In this document: piece after piece, positions 23,602-32,417 of the stretch
How the letters are laid out: each line of letters starts with the position of its first letter
Numbering within the stretch: position 1 is the first letter of the stretch
Assembly (NCBI RefSeq): GCF_913055165.1
Contig: NZ_CAJXJS010000034.1
Location: 1 to 38,074 of the forward strand
Reading direction: 5' to 3'
Length of the DNA stretch: 38,074 nucleotides
Source of the DNA: an uncultured Devosia sp.
Lineage (GTDB): Bacteria; Pseudomonadota; Alphaproteobacteria; Rhizobiales; Devosiaceae
Notes under the pieces: model-generated
The model's input: only the letters and a program-made list of their open reading frames with translations
Told to the model about the DNA's origin: nothing
Database searches by the model: none
Position numbers and translations under genes: made by a program

Positions 23602-24608
23602 GTACGATCGAGACCAATATGGCCGCCAAGGACGAACAGATGGAAAAACCCATGCCGACGCCAGGTTGGCGCCGCCTCGCTGGTATGCGGGAGATCGGCC
23701 TGATCCTGATCATCCTGGCCTTGTTTGCCGCGATGTCCTTCGCCTCGCCCTATTTCCTGACCTGGGAAAACATGCGCGCCATGGCCATGGCCTTCGCGGT
23801 TGAAGGCATTGTCGTGGTCGGCATGACGATCCTCTTGATCTCAGGTGGCATAGACCTGTCGGTCGGCTCTGTCACGGCGCTCGCCATGGTCATTGCAGGC
23901 CTGTCGTTTCTCAATGGCGTCGACCCCTGGACCGCGTCACTGATCGCCATCCTGGCCTGCGCGGCCATCGGCGCCATCATGGGCTTTTTCGTCACCAAGG
24001 TGGGCCTGCACCACTTCATCGTCTCGCTGGCGGCCATGGTGATCGCCCGTGGCGCTTGCCTCCTGGGCACCGGTGGGCGGCCGCTCGGCCTCTTCACGCT
24101 ACCGCCGGAGTTCAAGTTCATCGGCCAGGGTTCGATCGGGGTCATCCCCGTGGTCATCATCATCTTCATCGTGGTGGTCGTCGCCTTCGACTTCATGCTC
24201 AGGCGCACAACCATGTTCCGCAAGGTGTTCTATACGGGCAGCAATGAGAAGGCGGCCGCCTATTCGGGCATCCGCACCAAGAAGGTGATTTTCCTGACCA
24301 CCACACTCTGCTCGGCCCTCTGCGGTGTAGCCGGGGTGATCTACATGGCGCGCTTCGGTTCGGCGCAGCCCACATTCGGCATCGGCATGGAGCTCAATGT
24401 CATCGCCGCCGCGGTCATCGGAGGGGCAAGTCTGTCGGGCGGCTCGGGCACCATCCTGGGCGCTATTCTGGGGACGATCCTGCTTTCGGTGGTGTCCAGC
24501 TCACTGGCCCTGCTGGACGTATCGGTCTACTGGCAGGACATAATCCGGGGATCCATCCTGCTGGCTGCGGTGACCATCGATCACTATCTGAGCAAGCGGC
24601 GGAGTTGA
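23598..24608 (+). CDS. Ribose-type ABC transporter permease
   Basis: This membrane subunit of the RbsC/BPD_transp_2 type has 336 residues. A hydrophilic N-terminal tail of about 30 residues precedes many transmembrane segments, with family motifs [40 protein letters not shown] and [17 protein letters not shown]. It is the only permease gene in the operon, so the channel is probably a homodimer, unlike the two-permease Lsr system. It overlaps the ATPase gene by four bases and is followed after four bases by the regulator gene. Confidence 0.95.
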   Translation: MSTIETNMAAKDEQMEKPMPTPGWRRLAGMREIGLILIILALFAAMSFASPYFLTWENMRAMAMAFAVEGIVVVGMTILLISGGIDLSVGSVTALAMVIAGLSFLNGVDPWTASLIAILACAAIGAIMGFFVTKVGLHHFIVSLAAMVIARGACLLGTGGRPLGLFTLPPEFKFIGQGSIGVIPVVIIIFIVVVVAFDFMLRRTTMFRKVFYTGSNEKAAAYSGIRTKKVIFLTTTLCSALCGVAGVIYMARFGSAQPTFGIGMELNVIAAAVIGGASLSGGSGTILGAILGTILLSVVSSSLALLDVSVYWQDIIRGSILLAAVTIDHYLSKRRS

Positions 24609-24612
24609 GGTC

Positions 24613-25614
24613 ATGTTGAAGCGATTGGGCGAAGAAATGACGGACAATAGCGAGTTCGAATCCGCGCGACAGATCCACACCGTGCTGGTGATGCACTTCC
24701 TGGAAGGCCTCAAGCAATCTGATATTGCCGAAATGCTGAACCTGTCGACGTCCAAGGTGAACCGGCTGATAGCCCAGGGTCGCAAGCAGGGCATGGTCCG
24801 GATCGAAATCGAGTCGCCGTTCCAGCGGCTGATGGAAATCGAGCGCCTGCTGGTCAAGGCGACCCGCCTGACCAATGCCATCGTCACCCCCACCATTTCG
24901 GGCAATCTCGACACTACGCTGAAGCAGGTCGGTCGTGCTGCGGCCAACCAGCTGCTGGAATCCCTGCGCGACGGCGACGTCATCGCCATCACCGGCGGCA
25001 AGGCCATGAGCGCGGTGGTGGACAATCTCGAGCCTGAGCGCAGCTTCGATATCACCGTCGTGCCCCTCACCGGCGGCGTTCAGGGCAAATATCATACTGA
25101 CGTCAACCACTTGGCCTCGCGCCTGGCGGAGCGTCTTGGGGGACAGACGCACCTGATGCACGCCCCGCTCTTTGCCGAAAGCGTGGAGCAGCGCGACATG
25201 CTCATGGACCTACCCTCGGTCAAGGAAACCCTTCATCTGGCGCGGCAGGCCGCGATTGCCCTGGTGGGCGTGGGGTCCATTCAGACGGCCGGTTCGAGCT
25301 ATTACGACCTGCATCCCGATTCCACCGCCGACCGTGAAAAGCTGATCCGGAGCGGCGTGGTGGCGGAATTCCTCGCCCACCTGATCAACGAGTCCGGCGC
25401 CATAGCCAATTATTCCCTCAATTCGCGACTGGTCGCGCTGGCGCCCGGGGAGCTCTCCAACTGCCGCAAGGTCATCGGTGTCGCTGCCGGCTCGGACAAG
25501 GTCCTGCCAATCCGCGCCGTGCTCAATGGCGGCTTCCTCAACTCGCTGGTCGTCGATGAGGAAACTGCCTCACAGGTGCTGCAAGCGATGGAGGGTCAGA
25601 CGCATGTTGCATGA
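24613..25614 (+). CDS. SorC-family sugar-binding transcriptional regulator
   Basis: This regulator has 333 residues: an N-terminal helix-turn-helix (LKQSDIAEMLNLSTSKVNRLIAQGRKQG) and a C-terminal SorC-type sugar-phosphate-binding domain (from about residue 70, with AITGGKAMSAVV and PLTGGVQ). The family includes SorC, DeoR of Bacillus, LsrR and the erythritol repressor EryD, which typically respond to a phosphorylated sugar made by the operon's kinase. ATG 24613 has GAGG very close; ATG 24637 behind GAAGAA is an alternative start. Its likely targets are the two GTTGCAATAAA sites at the head of its own operon, giving autoregulation. Confidence 0.9.
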   Translation: MLKRLGEEMTDNSEFESARQIHTVLVMHFLEGLKQSDIAEMLNLSTSKVNRLIAQGRKQGMVRIEIESPFQRLMEIERLLVKATRLTNAIVTPTISGNLDTTLKQVGRAAANQLLESLRDGDVIAITGGKAMSAVVDNLEPERSFDITVVPLTGGVQGKYHTDVNHLASRLAERLGGQTHLMHAPLFAESVEQRDMLMDLPSVKETLHLARQAAIALVGVGSIQTAGSSYYDLHPDSTADREKLIRSGVVAEFLAHLINESGAIANYSLNSRLVALAPGELSNCRKVIGVAAGSDKVLPIRAVLNGGFLNSLVVDEETASQVLQAMEGQTHVA

Positions 25615-26599
25615 TCTGGGTAAGCGCCGCATCGGCACCTCCGCGATCAAGGCCCCTCCGGTCGGACTGGGCACCTGGGCGATCGGCGGCTGGATGTGGG
25701 GCGGCACCGACGAAGCCCAATCCATCGCCGCCATCCGGGCCGCGATTGACGAAGGAGTGAACCTGATCGACACGGCCCCGGCCTATGGCCAGGGTCTTGC
25801 CGAAGAACTGGTCGGCCGCGCCATCAAGGGACGTCGGGACCAGGTCGTCATCGCCACCAAATGCGGTCTCGTCTGGCACACCGACAAGGGCCGTCATTTC
25901 TTCGACTATGACGGCAAACCCGTCCATCGCTATCTCGGTCGCGACGCGATCTTCTACGAAGTGGAGCAGAGCCTGCGACGGCTGGAGACGGACCATATCG
26001 ACCACTACATCACCCATTGGCAGGACCCGACCACGCCCATTGCCGAGACCATGGGTGCGCTCGAGGATCTCAAGCGGCAGGGCAAAATCGGCTCGATCGG
26101 CGCCAGCAATGTTTCGGAGGACGATCTCAAGGCCTATCTCGCGGCGGGCCAGCTCGATGCGATCCAGGAAGAATATTCGATGGCCAAGCGCGGCCTCGAA
26201 CAGACCCTGCTGCCGGTGTGCCAGGAGAACGGCGTCTCCGTCCTCAGTTATTCGTCGCTGTCGCGTGGCCTGCTTACGGACAAGGTGGGGCCGGATCGCC
26301 AGTTCGAGGGGGACGACCAGCGCCGGACCGATCCGCATTTTTCGACTGACAACAGGATCAAGGTGGCCGCGCTGATGGAGGACATCGCGCCGATCGCAAA
26401 GGCGCATGATGCCACGCTGTCCCAGCTGGTCATTGCCTGGACGGTACAAAGGCCGGGGATCACCTTCGCCCTTTGCGGGGCGCGAACCCCCGAACAGGCG
26501 CGGGAGAATGCCGCCGCGGCGCGAATACGACTGAGCGAGCAGGACGTTCGGACCATGGATGACGCCGTGACCAGACATCTCTCAACACTCGACACCTAG
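25604..26599 (+). CDS. Aldo/keto reductase
   Basis: This NADPH-linked aldo/keto reductase has 331 residues. The catalytic tetrad is visible as Asp56 (LIDTAPAYG), Tyr61, Lys86 (IATKCG) and His138 (HYITHWQ). It starts at ATG 25604, overlapping the regulator stop by 11 bases, with GGAGGG upstream. It may interconvert an aldose or ketose and a polyol before phosphorylation. The substrate is not identifiable from motifs. Confidence 0.92.
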   Translation: MLHDLGKRRIGTSAIKAPPVGLGTWAIGGWMWGGTDEAQSIAAIRAAIDEGVNLIDTAPAYGQGLAEELVGRAIKGRRDQVVIATKCGLVWHTDKGRHFFDYDGKPVHRYLGRDAIFYEVEQSLRRLETDHIDHYITHWQDPTTPIAETMGALEDLKRQGKIGSIGASNVSEDDLKAYLAAGQLDAIQEEYSMAKRGLEQTLLPVCQENGVSVLSYSSLSRGLLTDKVGPDRQFEGDDQRRTDPHFSTDNRIKVAALMEDIAPIAKAHDATLSQLVIAWTVQRPGITFALCGARTPEQARENAAAARIRLSEQDVRTMDDAVTRHLSTLDT

Positions 26600-26661
26600 G
26601 GCCAGACCCACATCGCCGAGACCACGAGCAGCGCTGTCGCGAGGCAGCGAAAGGATTTCTA

Positions 26662-28368
26662 TTGCCAGAAACACGCCAGGACAGCTTCGACCGGATCAGC
26701 GCCGATCCCGCATTCGATGTGGTCGTCATCGGCGGCGGCATCAACGGCATTGGCGTGTTCCGGGAACTGGCACTGCAGGGCTTGCGGGTGCTGCTGGTCG
26801 AGCGCAACGACTACTCTTCAGGTTGCAGCGCCGCTCCATCACGCATGATCCATGGCGGTCTGCGTTACCTCGAAAATGGCGAATTCTCGCTTGTGAAGGA
26901 ATCGCTGCGCGAGCGGGATGCCCTGCTCGCCAATGCCGCCCATATGGTGCGCCCGCTGCCCACGACAGTTCCCATCACCTCAATCTTTTCCGGGCTGCTT
27001 AACGGCGCTGCGAGTTTTCTGGGCCTCTCCACACCACCCGCGCGGCGCGGCGCCTTGGCGCTCAAGGCTGGTCTATCGATGTATGACTGGATCACACGCA
27101 AGCGCCGCCGGCTGCCACCACACCAGTTCAGGTCTGCAACCGAAACGCTGCGGCTCTGGCCGCGTTTGACGCCAAAACTGCGCGGCTCGGCCACCTTCTT
27201 TGACGCCTGGATCAGCTATCCAGAGCGCCTGGCCATCGAATTGCTGCTCGATACGGGGCGCGAAGCGCCGGGCAGCGTGGCCCTCAACTATGCCGAACTG
27301 GTCCGGCGCGATGCCGGCTACGCCGTGCAGGATCACCTGACCGGGCAAGAGTATCCCGTTACCGCAAGGGCGCTGGTCAATGCCACCGGGGCCTGGCTTG
27401 ACGAATCGCTGGCGGACCTGGCGGATCGGGGCAGTTCCGGAGAGCGCTATGTCTCGGGCACCAAGGGCTCGCATATCGTGCTCGACCATCCCGAACTCCA
27501 TGCTGCCCTGAACGGGCACATGATCTTCTTCGAGAACGGCGATGGCCGCGTCTGCGTGGTCTTTCCCTATTTGGGGAAAGTCCTGGCAGGGTCCACCGAC
27601 ATAAGGGTCGAGAAGGCCGAGCGGGTCTATTGCACCGATGAAGAGCGGGACTACATCCTTGACGCGCTGAGGGCGGTGTTTCCGTCCATACGGCTCGGCG
27701 CCGAGCAGATCATCTATAGCTATAGCGGCATCCGCCCCCTGCCCCGGAGCGACCATGCCTTCACCGGCCGCATTTCGCGCGGCCACATGGTCCGCCGGAT
27801 CGACGGGACAGTGCCGCAATTCTGCATGATCGGGGGGAAGTGGACCACGTTCCGCGCCTTTGCCGAGCAGACCACCGATGCGGTGCTCGATTTCCTCGGG
27901 AAGGCGCGGGTTCGCGACACATATGATCTGCCCATTGGCGGCGGTGCGGGGTTTCCGGAGGAACCGGGTGCGCTGGAGCAGGAGCTCGTGGCCCGACATG
28001 GCATCAGTGCTGCACGGGCGGCCTGGCTTGTGGATCTCTACGGCACACGGGCCGATACCGTCCTGGCGTTCTGCGGCACGCGGGAAGACGATGTGCCCCT
28101 TGATGCGGGACTGGAGGTCACGGCGGCCGAAATCGCCTATCTCGCCCAGCAAGAACATGTCGTGCACCTGGCCGATCTGGTGTTGCGGCGACTGCCTTTG
28201 GCCATCACGGGTCTGATCTCGTCCAGGCGGCTGGAAGCGCTGGCCGCTGTGCTGGCCGGTGAACTGGGCTGGACGGTTGAGGAGAGGCAAGAGCAGATCG
28301 CCGACCTGGCCCATCAACTTCACACTTATCATGGCGTCTCGGCAGACATGCTGACGCAACGCAATTGA
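26662..28368 (+). CDS. FAD-dependent glycerol-3-phosphate dehydrogenase family protein (GlpD/EryB-like)
   Basis: This membrane-associated flavoprotein dehydrogenase has 568 residues. The FAD-binding motif VVIGGGINGIGVFREL and the GlpD-type stretch GCSAAPSRMIHGGLRYLENGEF are near the N-terminus. LVNATGAW, KGSHIVLDHPEL and a C-terminal accessory domain follow. The family oxidises glycerol 3-phosphate or, in EryB, erythritol 4-phosphate, passing electrons to quinone. With an FGGY kinase and a SorC regulator in the same operon, a phosphorylated polyol is the likely substrate. The start is TTG 26662, with AAAGGA about 7 bases upstream. The 62-base gap before it holds no clear terminator. Confidence 0.88.
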   Translation: MPETRQDSFDRISADPAFDVVVIGGGINGIGVFRELALQGLRVLLVERNDYSSGCSAAPSRMIHGGLRYLENGEFSLVKESLRERDALLANAAHMVRPLPTTVPITSIFSGLLNGAASFLGLSTPPARRGALALKAGLSMYDWITRKRRRLPPHQFRSATETLRLWPRLTPKLRGSATFFDAWISYPERLAIELLLDTGREAPGSVALNYAELVRRDAGYAVQDHLTGQEYPVTARALVNATGAWLDESLADLADRGSSGERYVSGTKGSHIVLDHPELHAALNGHMIFFENGDGRVCVVFPYLGKVLAGSTDIRVEKAERVYCTDEERDYILDALRAVFPSIRLGAEQIIYSYSGIRPLPRSDHAFTGRISRGHMVRRIDGTVPQFCMIGGKWTTFRAFAEQTTDAVLDFLGKARVRDTYDLPIGGGAGFPEEPGALEQELVARHGISAARAAWLVDLYGTRADTVLAFCGTREDDVPLDAGLEVTAAEIAYLAQQEHVVHLADLVLRRLPLAITGLISSRRLEALAAVLAGELGWTVEERQEQIADLAHQLHTYHGVSADMLTQRN

Positions 28369-28382
28369 GCGGGGAGGCAAAT

Positions 28383-29225
28383 ATGCGCGTAAGCACCAAA
28401 GCCCGGATGAACCGGCTTTTCACCAATGGAGGGTGCCTCGACGTCGCCATCGACCATGGCGTCTGCAATGAACCGAGCTTTCTGGTTGGGCTGGAAGACA
28501 TGGCCGGGGTGGTAGATGCCTTGATCGGCGCCAGGCCAGACGCCATTCAGATGGCCTATGGGCAGGCCGACCTGCTGCAGTCGCGTCCCGAGAAGGACAA
28601 GCCGGCGCTGGTGATGCGGATCGACATGGGCAATCCCTACAATGCCCAGCGGCATCGGGTCATGTGGTCGATGCTGCAAAACCGCGACGAGCCGATCGGC
28701 GGGGCGCTGGAAATGGACGCGGCCTGTGTGGTGGTCAATCTCTTCATGCTGCCCGATGAACCCGAACTCTTCCGCCAGTGCGTGGACAATATCAGCCGGG
28801 TGCGTGCCGATTGCCACAAATACGGCATGCCGCTGATGATCGAGCCTCTGGCCATGCTGTCCAATGAGGTGCGCGGCGGCTACCAGGTCGATGGGGATGT
28901 GGAGAAGATCGTGCCGCTGGTGCGGCTCGCCGCGGAAATGGGTGCGGACATCATCAAGGCTGATCCCACCGACAATCCCGAGGATTTCCACCGGGTCATC
29001 GAGGCGGCGCGGGTGCCGGTTCTGGTGCGTGGCGGCGGCAAGGAAGACCTTAAGGCTGTCCTCGAAAAGTCCGCCCGCCTGATGCACCAGGGCGCCAAGG
29101 GCATGGTCTATGGGCGCAATATCTACCAGCACACCAATCCACGGGCTGTCGTTGCGGCGCTCATGGCCATTATCCATGATGGTGCCGATGGCGAGGCTGC
29201 CTGGGAGGTCTACAATAATGGTTGA
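28383..29225 (+). CDS. Class I aldolase of the DeoC/LacD/LsrF family
   Basis: This Schiff-base aldolase or thiolase-like lyase has 280 residues. Family landmarks are VAIDHG (22-26), LVMRID, MPLMIEP, AAEMGADIIKADPT with the probable Schiff-base Lys192, PVLVRGGGKE, and GAKGMVYGRNIYQH near the phosphate-binding end. ATG 28383 follows GGGGAGG. LsrF and LacD are relatives; the exact substrate cannot be assigned. In this operon it probably cleaves the phosphorylated keto sugar made by the kinase and the GlpD-like enzyme. Its gene overlaps the kinase start by 8 bases. Confidence 0.85.
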   Translation: MRVSTKARMNRLFTNGGCLDVAIDHGVCNEPSFLVGLEDMAGVVDALIGARPDAIQMAYGQADLLQSRPEKDKPALVMRIDMGNPYNAQRHRVMWSMLQNRDEPIGGALEMDAACVVVNLFMLPDEPELFRQCVDNISRVRADCHKYGMPLMIEPLAMLSNEVRGGYQVDGDVEKIVPLVRLAAEMGADIIKADPTDNPEDFHRVIEAARVPVLVRGGGKEDLKAVLEKSARLMHQGAKGMVYGRNIYQHTNPRAVVAALMAIIHDGADGEAAWEVYNNG

Positions 29226-30738
29226 CGCACCGCGCTATCTCCTGGGCCTGGATGCGGGCAATACCGTCATCAAGGCCGTTCTTTTCACGCTGGATGGCAA
29301 GCAGGTTGCGGCGCACGGCATCGACGGCGCCACGCACCAGCCGGCCGCGGGCATGGTCGAGCGCTCGGTGCCCGAGCTTTGTGACAATGCGAGGGTGGCG
29401 ATCGGCCAGTGCATCGCCAAGGCAGGGATTGACGCCCGGCAGATCGCAGCCATCGGGACCGCCGGACACGGCAATGGACTTTATCTGCTCGACACGGACC
29501 GGCAGCCATTGCTCGGTATTCAGTCCCTCGACAGCCGGGCGGCACAATTGGCTGGCATTCTGGACCGGCGCGCAGGCAAGGCGCTTCATGCCATCTGCCT
29601 GCAGCGCCCTTGGCCGTCGCAGACGCCGGTCCTCCTGGCCTGGCTCAAGCAGAACCGGCCGGATCTCTATGGGCGTGCAGGCACGCTGCTGTTCGCCAAG
29701 GATGTGCTGACCTGGTACCTGACCGGAGAATTGGCGAGCGAGATTTCCGACATGTCCGGTGCAGGCCTCGTCCGCATGCCTGAGGCTGTGTATGACGAAG
29801 AGCTGATGCGGCTCTATGGCCTTGAGGATGCGCAGGGGATGCTTCCGCCGCTTCACCAACCCAGTGACGTGGTCGGCACGATAACGACGCAAACGGCTGC
29901 ACGGACCGGACTTGCGGAGGGCACTCCAGTGGTCGCGGGGCTCTTTGACGTCGTGGCTTCTGCCATGGGGTCGGGTGCGGCCCTGCCCGGCTCAGCGTCG
30001 GTGGTTGCCGGCAGTTGGTCGATCAACCAGGTGTTCTCGACTGAGCCGGTGAAGGACGAACGGGTCTTCATGGTCGCCGCATACGGGCCCAACCGCTATG
30101 CCAATATGGAGAACAGCGCGACGTCAGCAGCAAATCTCGAATGGTATGTGCGGGCGCTGATCGAACGCGGGGCACACCACGATGACCCGTTCGGCTTCGT
30201 CAATGAACTGATCGGGCAAGTCAGTCCGCGCCATGACGATCCCCTGTTCCAGCCCTTTCTCTATGGCGGCCGGCTCGGCTCGCACTACCGCGCCAGCTTT
30301 TTCGGTCTTGCCGGCTGGCACAGCGAAGGTCACTTGCTGCGGGCGCTTTATGAGGGCGTGATGTTCGAGCATCGACGCCACGTCTCGGTGCTGGCAGATG
30401 CTGGCGTGGGCATGGACCAGGCAGTGCTGTCAGGCGGAGGCTCCCGGTCAGCGCATTGGCCACAGATCTTTGCCGACGGGCTGGGCGTGCCGGTGACCGT
30501 GGCGGAAGCCCGCGAGACCGGCGCCCTGGGTGCGGCCATGATGGCCGCTGTGGGGGTTGGCCTCTATCAGGATGAGGTGGAGGCCGCCGGCGCCATGACG
30601 CGCGCCGTCCAAACCTATGTTCCCGACCCTGCAATGGCCGCGCATTATGAGCGCCGCTATGGCATCTGGAGCACGCTCAACGCTGCCAGCGACCCGATCT
30701 GGCAAGAGCTGTTGTCGGAGCGACCGCATGCGGGTTGA
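29218..30738 (+). CDS. FGGY-family carbohydrate kinase
   Basis: This sugar or polyol kinase has 506 residues, of the FGGY family that includes EryA, xylulose kinases, glycerol kinase and LsrK. The N-terminal phosphate-1 motif LLGLDAGNTVIKAVLF, the substrate-region GTAGHGNGLYLLD and the C-terminal adenosine motif VLSGGGSRSAHWPQIFADGLG are all present. ATG 29218 follows GGGAGG and overlaps the aldolase stop. It probably phosphorylates the imported compound and so makes the inducer sensed by the SorC regulator. The motif set is nearest to xylulose- or erythritol-type kinases, without a firm substrate. Confidence 0.9.
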   Translation: MVDAPRYLLGLDAGNTVIKAVLFTLDGKQVAAHGIDGATHQPAAGMVERSVPELCDNARVAIGQCIAKAGIDARQIAAIGTAGHGNGLYLLDTDRQPLLGIQSLDSRAAQLAGILDRRAGKALHAICLQRPWPSQTPVLLAWLKQNRPDLYGRAGTLLFAKDVLTWYLTGELASEISDMSGAGLVRMPEAVYDEELMRLYGLEDAQGMLPPLHQPSDVVGTITTQTAARTGLAEGTPVVAGLFDVVASAMGSGAALPGSASVVAGSWSINQVFSTEPVKDERVFMVAAYGPNRYANMENSATSAANLEWYVRALIERGAHHDDPFGFVNELIGQVSPRHDDPLFQPFLYGGRLGSHYRASFFGLAGWHSEGHLLRALYEGVMFEHRRHVSVLADAGVGMDQAVLSGGGSRSAHWPQIFADGLGVPVTVAEARETGALGAAMMAAVGVGLYQDEVEAAGAMTRAVQTYVPDPAMAAHYERRYGIWSTLNAASDPIWQELLSERPHAG

Positions 30739-32344
30739 GGGTGAATATGACTATGTGATCGTAGGAGCCGGCACGGCCGGATGCGTGCTGGCCAACCGGC
30801 TCACCGAGGACCCACGCAATCGCGTCCTGCTGCTCGAAGCGGGCGGCAATGACAATTACCACTGGGTCACCATTCCGGTCGGCTATCTCTATTGCATCGG
30901 TAATCCGCGTACCGACTGGATGATGAAGACGGCGCCGGAGCCGGGTCTCAACGGACGGTCGCTGGTCTATCCGCGCGGCAAGGTCCTGGGCGGCTGCACC
31001 TCGGTCAATGGCATGATCTATATGCGCGGCCAGGCGGCGGACTATGACGGTTGGCGCCAGGCCGGAAATACTGGTTGGGGCTGGGACGATGTGCTGCCCT
31101 ATTTCATCAAATCAGAGGATCACCATGGCGGGGGCAATGCCATGCATGGCGCCGGGGGCGAGTGGCGCGTGGCGCGGCAGCGCCTCTCTTGGGACATTCT
31201 GGAAGCAGTGCAACGCGGGGCAAGCGAGTTCGGCATCGAACCGCGATCCGACTTCAACGATGGCGACAATGAAGGATCGGGCCTGTTCGAGGTCAATCAA
31301 TCCGGTGGCCGCCGCTGGAACACCGCCAAGGGCTTCCTTCGGCCCGCGCTGAATCGCCCCAATCTTCGACTCGTTACCCAAGCGGAAGCAGAGCGGCTGA
31401 TCGTTGAAGACGGTCGGGTCGCCGGCGTGACCTATCGTCAGGGAGGCAACAGCGTTCAGGCGCGGGCGGGTCGCGAAGTGTTGCTCGCTGCAGGCGCCAT
31501 CAACTCACCCAAACTGCTTGAGCTCTCCGGCATCGGCCGGCCTGAAATCCTGCAGAAGAATGGCATCGACGTCCGCCTCGAAAGCCAGGGGGTGGGTGAG
31601 AACCTGCAGGATCATCTGCAGATCCGCATGGTCTACAAGGTGAGCGGCGCGCAGACGCTCAATACTCTGTTCCACAGCCCCTTCGGCAAGCTGCGCATGG
31701 GTCTGCAGTATGCCCTCACCCAGAGCGGCCCGCTGTCGATGGCACCGAGCCAGTTCGGCATGTTCACCAAGTCCGACGCCGCGATGGCCACGCCGGACCT
31801 GGAATATCATGTGCAGCCCCTCTCGACGAACCGGCTGGGCGAGCCGCTGCACGAATTCCCCGCGATCACCATTTCGGTGTGCAATCTACGCCCGCAGAGC
31901 CGTGGCAGTGTCCACATCGAGAGCATGGACCTCAATCGCCAGCCACTGATCCAGCCGAACTATCTTTCGACCGCTGCTGATCGCGACATCGCTGTTCGCT
32001 CGGTACAGCAGGCCCGGCAGATCATGACTGCCAAAGCGCTTCAACCTTATCGTCCCGAGGAAATCCTGCCCGGACCAGAGGTGAGCACCGAAGCTGACCT
32101 TTTGCGGGGCATTGGCGATATCGCCACCACCATCTTCCATCCGGTCGGAACCTGCCGAATGGGTGTGGACGACCGCGCCGTGGTGACACCCGATTTGCGT
32201 CTTAGAGGCATGGATGGCCTGCGCATTGTTGATGCCTCGATCATGCCGACGATCGTCTCAGGCAACACTGCAAGCCCGACTGTGATGATTGCCGAGAAGG
32301 CCGCCGACATGATCAGAAGGGGAGCCAGGCTGTCCGCCGCCTGA
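30728..32344 (+). CDS. GMC-family FAD-dependent oxidoreductase
   Basis: This is a glucose-methanol-choline oxidoreductase of 538 residues. The FAD dinucleotide fold is DYVIVGAGTAGCVLANRL with LLLEAGG behind it. PRGKVLGGCTSVNGMIYMRG is the GMC signature. The C-terminal catalytic histidine is in FHPVGTCRMG and the second catalytic residue, Asn, in SGNTASPT. There is no signal peptide. It starts at ATG 30728, overlapping the kinase stop by 11 bases, and is the last gene of the operon. It may oxidise an alcohol group of the substrate, or an alternative substrate, before phosphorylation. Choline dehydrogenase is less likely in this context. Confidence 0.92.
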   Translation: MRVEGEYDYVIVGAGTAGCVLANRLTEDPRNRVLLLEAGGNDNYHWVTIPVGYLYCIGNPRTDWMMKTAPEPGLNGRSLVYPRGKVLGGCTSVNGMIYMRGQAADYDGWRQAGNTGWGWDDVLPYFIKSEDHHGGGNAMHGAGGEWRVARQRLSWDILEAVQRGASEFGIEPRSDFNDGDNEGSGLFEVNQSGGRRWNTAKGFLRPALNRPNLRLVTQAEAERLIVEDGRVAGVTYRQGGNSVQARAGREVLLAAGAINSPKLLELSGIGRPEILQKNGIDVRLESQGVGENLQDHLQIRMVYKVSGAQTLNTLFHSPFGKLRMGLQYALTQSGPLSMAPSQFGMFTKSDAAMATPDLEYHVQPLSTNRLGEPLHEFPAITISVCNLRPQSRGSVHIESMDLNRQPLIQPNYLSTAADRDIAVRSVQQARQIMTAKALQPYRPEEILPGPEVSTEADLLRGIGDIATTIFHPVGTCRMGVDDRAVVTPDLRLRGMDGLRIVDASIMPTIVSGNTASPTVMIAEKAADMIRRGARLSAA

Positions 32345-32379
32345 ACCTGGGAAGCGGGCCGTGTGGTCCGGCAGCAAAG

Positions 32380-32407
32380 ATCGGGGCCGCACATCTGCGG
32401 CCCCGAT
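32380..32407. terminator. Bidirectional intrinsic terminator between convergent operons
   Basis: A perfect 12-bp stem, ATCGGGGCCGCA (32380-32391) with TGCGGCCCCGAT (32396-32407), has a 4-base loop. It is followed by TTTCGATT on the plus strand and CTTTG on the minus strand. It lies in the 73-base gap between the GMC oxidoreductase stop and the mmsA stop and can end both transcripts. Confidence 0.85.
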
Positions 32408-32417
32408 TTCGATTGAT

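Noticed and set aside
26624..26650. Small CGCTG/CAGCG stem between the aldo/keto reductase and GlpD-like genes
   Set aside because: Only five base pairs and no U tract; too weak to call a terminator, and the operon continues.
27073..28380. Minus-strand open frame of 435 codons opposite the GlpD-like gene
   Set aside because: Antisense shadow without recognisable motifs; the plus-strand gene has the FAD motif and the expected length.
20985..32344. Reading the region 4 operon as an AI-2 (Lsr) quorum-signal uptake system
   Set aside because: SorC regulator, FGGY kinase and an LsrF-type aldolase fit superficially. But there is one permease rather than LsrC plus LsrD, no LsrG, and the binding protein lacks the LsrB-like binding pattern. 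The GlpD-like, aldo/keto and GMC enzymes are not part of Lsr.
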